From: Chthoniobacteraceae bacterium
GTDB taxonomy: Bacteria; Verrucomicrobiota; Verrucomicrobiia; Chthoniobacterales; Chthoniobacteraceae
Length of the DNA stretch: 12,385 nt
Assembly (NCBI GenBank): GCA_947478975.1
Contig: CANJYI010000035.1
Location: 1-12,385 of the forward strand
Reading direction: 5' to 3'
Shown here: positions 7,370 to 12,385 of the stretch, one piece after another
Layout of the letters: every line of letters starts with the position of its first letter
How positions within the stretch are numbered: the first letter of the stretch is position 1
Notes under the pieces: model-generated
The model's database searches: none
What the model saw: the letters and a program-made list of their open reading frames with translations, nothing else
Told to the model about the DNA's origin: nothing
Made by a program: the position numbers and the translations under genes

Positions 7370-8242
7370 TCAGGCCCTAGCAAGCACGGTCAGCCCCGTG
7401 TTGTCCGCGTGCGTGATGATTGTCCGGTGATTTCCCTCTGCCGCCTGCGCCATCGCCGCGGCAACCGCCTCCGGATCTTCGGTGGTCACGCAGCAAATAG
7501 TCGAGCCCGAGCCGGAAAGGAAGCCGCCAAGGGCCCCCGCTTTTTCCCCGGCGGCGATGACCTCGGACAGAAAGGGAATGAGGGCGTGTCTGAAGGGTTG
7601 GTGGAGCCCGTCCCGGAAGGCTCCTCGCAGGAGTGGGTAGTTTTGCGAGGCGAAGGCTGCCGTAATGCGGCAAGCGTTGGCGCAGCTCAGGACGGCTGCA
7701 GCGTGGTCGAGTTGCCGTGGTAGGACCTGGCGCGCGGCGGGGGTGCTGACTTCAAAGTCGGGGATCAGGAGCACGAAATGCAGCTGTGGGCTCACCTCGA
7801 AGCGGGCGACCACGGGGCCTCCCGCCACGGTGAAGCCACCGTACGCCGCCGGAGCGGCGTTGTCCGGATGCCCTTCGAGGCCTGCACACAGTTCAAAAAG
7901 GACGTCGCGCGAGACGGCTTCGCCTGCAATTGCGTTCAACCCGGCAAGCAGACCCAGGCGAACCGTGACCGAGCTGCCCATGCCGCGGGACGGGGGAACC
8001 TGGCCGGAGATGGTCCAGTCGAAGGGGAACGGCTCGAGGCCGGTCTTGGAGAAAAAGCTTTGGGAAGCTTCCGCCGCCATAGCCGCTCCGGGATGGGAGC
8101 CGGTGGGCGAATGGCCCGGGGCCTCCGGGTTGAGGCGGGAGACCGTTATCTCGTTGGAAAGCCCCAGCGCGATGCCAAGGCAATCATAGCCCGGCCCCAG
8201 ATTGGCCGTGGTTCCCGGTACGCGTACAGTGGCAGATTGCAT
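7370..8242 (-). CDS. thrB: Homoserine kinase
   Basis: A GHMP-family kinase of 290 residues that phosphorylates L-homoserine to O-phosphohomoserine, the step before threonine synthase (EC 2.7.1.39); cytosolic. Motifs in order: the N-terminal [18 protein letters not shown] (9-26), the ATP-binding [10 protein letters not shown] (83-92), [15 protein letters not shown] (123-137) and the C-terminal [10 protein letters not shown] (239-248), all in the expected places for ThrB. Other GHMP kinases (mevalonate kinase, IspE) are less likely because of the [10 protein letters not shown] segment. No other threonine genes (hom, thrC) are in the window; the downstream neighbour is lpxK. ATG at 8242 puts the first GHMP motif at residue 9, as usual. 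The bases before it hold no clear Shine-Dalgarno; a run of seven C on the coding strand (8263-8269) lies 20 bases upstream. Confidence 0.93.
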   Translation of the reverse strand: MQSATVRVPGTTANLGPGYDCLGIALGLSNEITVSRLNPEAPGHSPTGSHPGAAMAAEASQSFFSKTGLEPFPFDWTISGQVPPSRGMGSSVTVRLGLLAGLNAIAGEAVSRDVLFELCAGLEGHPDNAAPAAYGGFTVAGGPVVARFEVSPQLHFVLLIPDFEVSTPAARQVLPRQLDHAAAVLSCANACRITAAFASQNYPLLRGAFRDGLHQPFRHALIPFLSEVIAAGEKAGALGGFLSGSGSTICCVTTEDPEAVAAAMAQAAEGNHRTIITHADNTGLTVLARA

Positions 8243-8293
8243 CTTTGAAGTATGAGCGCGAAGGGGGGGATTCGTCCATAGCTGCGGTGAATC

Positions 8294-8313
8294 CGCGCCA
8301 CGGACCGGGCGCG
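8294..8313. terminator. Nested GC-rich hairpin after the repeat-protein gene
   Basis: CGCGCC (8294-8299) pairs with GGCGCG (8308-8313), and CGG pairs with CCG inside the loop, so a compact hairpin can form 8 bases beyond the minus-strand stop at 8321. It could end that transcript before thrB. No T-run follows, as with the hairpin between yqgE and lpxK. Confidence 0.3.
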
Positions 8314-8320
8314 CGGCCGC

Positions 8321-9724
8321 TCAGTTGCCTGCGCGCCGCTCCCGGAATTGGCGGAAGCGCTGCGGATCGAAGCGCTGTGACGCCGCCTGGGAAAGGGCTT
8401 CGCGTTCGGCAGCTGAAATGCCTGGGGCCTTGGCGAGCCATTCGGCGGCGGCCGTGGCATCAACCCGCTGCCAGATTGCGAGGGTTTGGGTCAGCACGCT
8501 GGTGCGTTGCTCGCCCTGCGGCAGCGTTGAGGCCCAGGCTGTGGCGCCCTCGGGATCCCGGGGAGCAGTGCGGTTGGCGAAGGATGCCACGGCTGAATCG
8601 CGTTCCGCTCCTTTGGGCAAACTGTCGAGCCAGGTGGCCGCCGCGACCACGTCGCGGCCGGCCCATTCCCGTGCAATACCGGCGTACGCAGAGGCCTTGG
8701 TCGTCCCATCCGGGAGCACTGCGGCCCATTCCAAGGCGGTCTCGGGGCTCTGTTTGACCAGCGCACCTGCGATGACCGAACCTGCCCCGGAGAGGGTGTT
8801 CGCCGGAAGCTCCTTCGCCAGTCGCTGCGCTTCCTCCAGATTCGTCGTTGCGATCTGCGTGACCACCGAGTCTAGCCCGGCCTTGCGTCCGGGCCCTTCC
8901 GGGAGGCCCTGCGCGGCTGCCAGTGCGGTGGTTGGATCCTTCGTTCCCAGGGCGGCAAGCGCCCGGGTGACCAACAGTGCTTGGTCTTTGCCCTCGGCGA
9001 GTTGGTTGGCGAAATCCAAAGCGCGTAAAGGGTCTGCCTTGGCGATTCGGTCCAGAATAGCAACGCTGGCCTCCTTGCGAACTTCCCCCTCAGGCAAGGC
9101 GGAGAACCAGCGGAGGGCTCCTGCTGGATTGGCCTTGGCCCAGGCACCGAAAAAAGCGTCACCCGGCGGTTTGCCTTTGCCCTCCTGCCATTCCTTCGTC
9201 GCGCCCTCGGGATCGATTTCCGCCCAGCGTCTTTCCAACGCACGAATGGCGATCGGGTTGTTTTCTGTCCGGGCACGTTCCAGCGCTTCGCCGATGCTCT
9301 CCTTGCCCAACTCGGAAACGGCTTCGTAGATTCCCAAAAACCTGCGCAACTCGCTTTTCTCCTGATAGGCGGCTGAAATGCCGGCCATGATCTGAAGCGG
9401 AGTGCGCTTGGATTCGGCCAGCGTCGTCTCGCCGAGAAGGCGGGAGAACTCGGCGTCCGTGGCGGAATCGTTTGCTTCCGGGGAGATGATTTTTCCACCG
9501 GACTTCGCCAGGGCCTGCCGGCTGGACCCGGTCCCGCTTTGGGGGGAACCCGCACCCGCGCCGGCTTTCTGGGGCGACTGTTGGAGGCTGCGCCCGAGGG
9601 GAATCCCCAGCGCGATCGCCGCCGCTGTCAGCAACGGGATACTCAGAGAAGAGGAAAGGAGTTTTTTGCTCACGGAGGGGGGGGCAGGTTCGGGATACAC
9701 CGATTTGGGCCGGGTGCGGACCAC
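8321..9724 (-). CDS. Membrane-anchored protein with nine 32-residue helical repeats
   Basis: A 467-residue protein of unknown function. Residues about 20-43 form a hydrophobic anchor or signal (KKLLSSSLSIPLLTAAAIAL), followed by a low-complexity G/S/Q-rich linker (50-75). From about 168 on, the pattern (D/N/S)P..A..W...LP.G..(R) starts at residues 171, 199, 231, 263, 295, 326, 358, 390 and 422, a nearly exact 32-residue period, which suggests an alpha-solenoid like HEAT or Sel1/TPR repeats. Proteins of this style are common in Verrucomicrobiota; a scaffold role at the envelope is an inference. The start is GTG at 9724, supported by AAGGG seven bases upstream on its strand. A second GTG at 9673 would begin right at VSKK before the hydrophobic segment and is a real alternative. 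A run of eight G on the plus strand (9677-9684) lies between the two starts. It is followed by thrB in the same direction. Confidence 0.7.
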   Translation of the reverse strand: MVRTRPKSVYPEPAPPSVSKKLLSSSLSIPLLTAAAIALGIPLGRSLQQSPQKAGAGAGSPQSGTGSSRQALAKSGGKIISPEANDSATDAEFSRLLGETTLAESKRTPLQIMAGISAAYQEKSELRRFLGIYEAVSELGKESIGEALERARTENNPIAIRALERRWAEIDPEGATKEWQEGKGKPPGDAFFGAWAKANPAGALRWFSALPEGEVRKEASVAILDRIAKADPLRALDFANQLAEGKDQALLVTRALAALGTKDPTTALAAAQGLPEGPGRKAGLDSVVTQIATTNLEEAQRLAKELPANTLSGAGSVIAGALVKQSPETALEWAAVLPDGTTKASAYAGIAREWAGRDVVAAATWLDSLPKGAERDSAVASFANRTAPRDPEGATAWASTLPQGEQRTSVLTQTLAIWQRVDATAAAEWLAKAPGISAAEREALSQAASQRFDPQRFRQFRERRAGN

Positions 9725-10177
9725 CTTGGAGCCCTTGTTTCAGGCGGCGAAATCTGTGTTTCGCAATGTAGCCGAGGTTAAGGTGAAACTAAACCCGAAA
9801 ACAGAAGTTCGCTCCCCTTCATTTTGGTGCACCGCCTCAGCAGGTTCATCTGCAGTACAATAGGGGCAGTGGATTTTGCCAGAAGCGCAAAGTGCTCTCC
9901 TGAGTGAGATGCAATGTTGTTATGGCTTGCGATGTGCGCAGGTTGATTGGCACGTCCTGTGCTCTGCTGAGTGTGCAACACAGTTTATAAAATGAAACTC
10001 AACAGATTATACCAGGGCTGCAGGCTGCCTCATTCGGTAGGTGGCATGCGCCTGGTCTCTGGCGGTTTCTGCCGACTGGTCGGCACAGTTTTCCGAAGCC
10101 TCCTCCCTACGCTGCGCCCAAGCGGTGTCAAAAAACCCATGGATTTTTTCGCCCCCCCCCCCCATATTGAGTCATAT
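9725..10177. other. AT-richer intergenic region without a convincing gene
   Basis: About 450 bp between divergent genes. It is visibly less GC-rich than the DNA to the left. I see a TATAAA (9986-9991) without a matching -35 box, a short hairpin CTTGCG-ATGTG-CGCAGG (9926-9942), and the C12 tract near its right end. The reading frame of the following gene is open back to 9971 with possible ATGs at 9992, 10046 and 10139, but the added residues look like random translation. Short frames on the minus strand here do not resemble proteins. Confidence 0.5.
10152..10163 (+). repeat. Twelve-C homopolymer before the SUMF1-propeller gene
   Basis: Twelve consecutive C lie 14 bases before the ATG at 10178, in the region where a ribosome-binding site would be. 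Tracts of this length are prone to slipped-strand changes in length. If translation began at the in-frame ATG at 10139 the tract would be inside the coding sequence and length changes would shift the frame; with the start at 10178 it would alter only the leader. Confidence 0.75.
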
Positions 10178-12385
10178 ATGCCTCTTATACAGAGGCTTAT
10201 GGTTTCAATTTGGCTCTGTGTTCTAGCGCTTTCCTCCGCAAAAGCGGCCGACCCCTCTCCTGCCAGCCCCGTTTCCAACGTCACCTTCGCCCAACGCAGT
10301 GACGGGTCGAAGCTGGTGGACGTGCGCTACACACTCACGGGCGGCTCGGCTGGGATTGCCCTAGCCTACTCTGTGGATGGTGGGACGACCTACTCGGCCA
10401 TTGCATCCGCAACCGGGGACGTAGGCGCGATGATATCCGCAGGCACCTCCAAGCAAATCGTCTGGAACGCCGGCACAGATTATCCCAACGCGAGCTCTGC
10501 CAACGTCCGCTTTCGTGTGACACCACTCCTTTCCGGAGCGGGCGGGAGCTTCGCCCCCATCCCCGGAGGCACCTACTCCATGGGGAACCTCATCGGGGAC
10601 GCCGATATTACAAACGCGGGGACGGTATCGGTGACGCTCAGCCCGTACTCCATGTCGGTAAACGACACCACCAAGGTGCAGTGGGACGCGGTACGGACTT
10701 GGGCGGCGAGTAACGGGTACACCGATTTGGCCGCAGGAGGCGGAAAGGCGGCAAACCATCCGGTGCACACGGTAAGCTGGTACGATGCGGTTAAGTGGGC
10801 TAACGCGGCGAGTGAGAAGGAGGGGCTCACTCCGTGCTATCGGACAGGAGGCAATGTGTTTCGGACGGGTCAAGGCGTTCAAGTGGTCCGAAACTCGGCT
10901 GCGCAGAAGGACTATGCCAATGTATTTTGGTCCTCGAAATATACGCTGTTTGATTTGTTCACGGACGAGCCGATTTTTCCGGAAACCGTCAACGGAAGCT
11001 CAGTCTACAGGATTTATTATTCCTCTAACGAAGACCGTAAACCCTACTTCAGGGAGTTGAGCCCTGCGCAAATGTCGGGGTTCCTGTTTTACAAGTTCAA
11101 AACATTGAAAAACTGTCAGGACTGGTGCGATGGGAAAACACCCCCGCCGTCTGCGGGTTCAGATTCCATTACCTGCGATTGGACCGCCAACGGATACCGC
11201 CTGCCCACCGAGGCTGAATGGGAAATTGCTGCGCGCGGGGGGCTTAAGGGGAAGCGCCTCCCATGGGGGGACACCATCTCGCAGAGTCAGGCGAACTACA
11301 AGGCGAGTGCCAGCTATTCGTATGATTTGAGTGGTTCGGTCAGTGACTACCATCCCGCCTACAAAACTGGGGCAACTCCGTACACGAGCCCTGTGGGTAG
11401 CTTTGCTGCGAACGGATACGGGTTGTATGACGTCGCAGGAAACGTTTGGCAGTGGTGTTGGGATTGGTACGGGTCGGCTTACATCGGCGGGCAAGATCCT
11501 CGTGGCGTTGGATCCGGGACACACAAACTTGTCAAAGGAGGGCCATGTGGCTACGACGCGAGTCACACGCGCCTTGCGCACAGGGGTATCAGCTTGCCGA
11601 CTCTTGCAATTAGCAGTGATGGCCTGCTTGCGCCGCAGGGCTTCCGCCTCGCCAAGGGCCGCTCCGATGGCTCCGGCAGTGCCGCGGTTTCCGGTTTGGG
11701 TGCGGTGGATACCACGGAAGCCCAGTCCGCAAACGGCTACGATCTATACGGCCTCGATGATTCCACTTCGGAAATCGTCCAGATCGATCAAAAAACCGGG
11801 AAGACGGTGGCCATTTTGAAGCTTCCCTTCACCCCTGGACCTTGGGATGGCTTTGACTACAATCCTGCGGACGGTTCCTTGTACGTCGCGACGGGTGAAA
11901 AGAGCGGTGGGAACTTTTCCAATGTGGTATTTTATAAGATCGACCTCGTCAGGAAGACTGCAACCCGAACAAAGGTGGTTTCGGGAACCGAGGACTTGTC
12001 GTTTGAGAGCATTGGCTTCACCACGGATGGAAATGTCTATGCCCATCATGAAAGGCCGGCCTTTTCGCAGGGCAGTCTGTTCTACGTTGATTGGGCGTCT
12101 TCCAAGGCGACCAACCTGGGGACCGCAGGGACCCCAAGTATTCTAGGAGGGGATTACGACAACGTCAGAGGTACGTTCTGGGTCTCAGATGAGTGGAACG
12201 GAAAAGTGTACCAGTTGAACAAAACAACCGGTGCGGTCTCATGGAGTTCCGTCGACACATGGTATCCCGGCGCTGGCGCGGGTGACGTGCTTGACATGGA
12301 TGTTGCCCCGAACGGGGATATTCTCTTGTGTGCGAGTGAAGAGGGAAAAATTCGGATCTTGAAGGTGGATCCAGTCACGAAAAAG
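10178..12385 (+). CDS. Exported SUMF1/FGE-like domain protein with C-terminal propeller; 3' end outside window
   Basis: The frame is open for 736 codons to the right edge. Residues 1-24 form a signal peptide (MPLIQRLMVSIWLCVLAL, cut near AKA-AD), which is why the start at 10178 is preferred over 9992, 10046 and 10139; ATG 10199 is also possible. Residues 25-120 look like a beta-sandwich (VDVRYTL, YSVDGGTTYS, IVWNAG, VRFRV) often found before SUMF1 domains. The SUMF1/FGE-like domain spans 124-490: FAPIPGGTYSMG (125-136), HTVSWYDAVKWAN, NGYRLPTEAEWEIAARGG (338-355), AGNVWQWCWDWYG (420-432) and GFR (488-490). About 97 residues (232-328) are inserted before NGYRLPTEAEWE. The cysteine pair of active formylglycine-generating enzyme is absent; only C457 in GGPCG is nearby. 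Residues 519-736 repeat propeller-like strands (LYGLDDSTSEIVQIDQKTGK, GSLYVATGE, GKVYQLNKTTG). Probably a secreted binding or structural protein. Confidence 0.85.
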   Translation, partial: MPLIQRLMVSIWLCVLALSSAKAADPSPASPVSNVTFAQRSDGSKLVDVRYTLTGGSAGIALAYSVDGGTTYSAIASATGDVGAMISAGTSKQIVWNAGTDYPNASSANVRFRVTPLLSGAGGSFAPIPGGTYSMGNLIGDADITNAGTVSVTLSPYSMSVNDTTKVQWDAVRTWAASNGYTDLAAGGGKAANHPVHTVSWYDAVKWANAASEKEGLTPCYRTGGNVFRTGQGVQVVRNSAAQKDYANVFWSSKYTLFDLFTDEPIFPETVNGSSVYRIYYSSNEDRKPYFRELSPAQMSGFLFYKFKTLKNCQDWCDGKTPPPSAGSDSITCDWTANGYRLPTEAEWEIAARGGLKGKRLPWGDTISQSQANYKASASYSYDLSGSVSDYHPAYKTGATPYTSPVGSFAANGYGLYDVAGNVWQWCWDWYGSAYIGGQDPRGVGSGTHKLVKGGPCGYDASHTRLAHRGISLPTLAISSDGLLAPQGFRLAKGRSDGSGSAAVSGLGAVDTTEAQSANGYDLYGLDDSTSEIVQIDQKTGKTVAILKLPFTPGPWDGFDYNPADGSLYVATGEKSGGNFSNVVFYKIDLVRKTATRTKVVSGTEDLSFESIGFTTDGNVYAHHERPAFSQGSLFYVDWASSKATNLGTAGTPSILGGDYDNVRGTFWVSDEWNGKVYQLNKTTGAVSWSSVDTWYPGAGAGDVLDMDVAPNGDILLCASEEGKIRILKVDPVTKK

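Noticed and set aside
9778..9981. 67-residue minus-strand frame in the intergenic region
   Set aside because: No ribosome-binding site, motif or typical codon pattern was seen; it ends right behind the start of the repeat-protein gene.
10178..11820. Reading the SUMF1 region as a broken gene made of short frames
   Set aside because: One frame stays open from 10178 (in fact from 9971) to the window edge with domain motifs in order, so no frameshift or stop is present.
10178..12385. Active formylglycine-generating enzyme for sulfatases
   Set aside because: The cysteine pair needed for catalysis is absent, the domain is interrupted by a large insert, and no sulfatase gene is in the window.
1..12385. 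CRISPR array, tRNA, rRNA, insertion sequence or attachment site
   Set aside because: No spaced direct repeats, cloverleaf-like sequence, transposase motif or terminal inverted repeats were seen on either strand by eye.

Overview
The window is high-GC bacterial chromosomal DNA with the flavour of the Planctomycetes-Verrucomicrobia-Chlamydiae group, most likely Verrucomicrobiota. This is inferred from protein style: a secreted PQQ-type propeller whose mature part opens with ADWPRFLGP, a membrane-anchored protein built of a 32-residue (D/N)P..A..W...LP.G repeat, and a secreted protein joining a SUMF1-like domain to a propeller. An lpxK gene shows a Gram-negative envelope with lipid A. No tRNA, rRNA, CRISPR array or insertion sequence was seen.

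Left part (1-3054, plus strand): the 3' part of a gene whose product joins a chorismate-lyase-like domain (DUF98/UbiC type) to a flavin-dependent halogenase-like oxidoreductase. It overlaps by ATGA with the gene for an exported PQQ-like beta-propeller. The first gene is cut by the left edge and probably ends an aromatic-product cluster (aryl polyene or resorcinol type) lying mostly outside the window. Middle part: a minus-strand pair of an MscS-type channel and an exported serine beta-lactamase-family hydrolase (5360-3059, 7 bp apart). Divergent from it is yqgE/algH (5552-6124). Then come minus-strand thrB (homoserine kinase) and lpxK (lipid A 4'-kinase), 24 bp apart, and a minus-strand gene for the 32-residue-repeat protein (9724-8321).

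Right part (9725-12385): about 450 bp of more AT-rich DNA without a convincing gene, ending in a run of twelve C just before a large reading frame. That frame stays open to the right edge (736 codons in the window). It encodes a signal peptide, a beta-sandwich-like N-terminal part, a SUMF1/FGE-like domain carrying an extra ~97 residues and lacking the usual catalytic cysteine pair, and a C-terminal propeller-like region. Its end is outside the window.

The genes do not form one pathway. The middle is ordinary housekeeping and envelope functions. The points most worth a second look are the fused chorismate-lyase/halogenase-like enzyme, the C12 tract before the SUMF1-propeller gene, and the architecture of that protein. 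Several genes lack a recognisable Shine-Dalgarno sequence, so some starts were chosen from signal peptides and family lengths.
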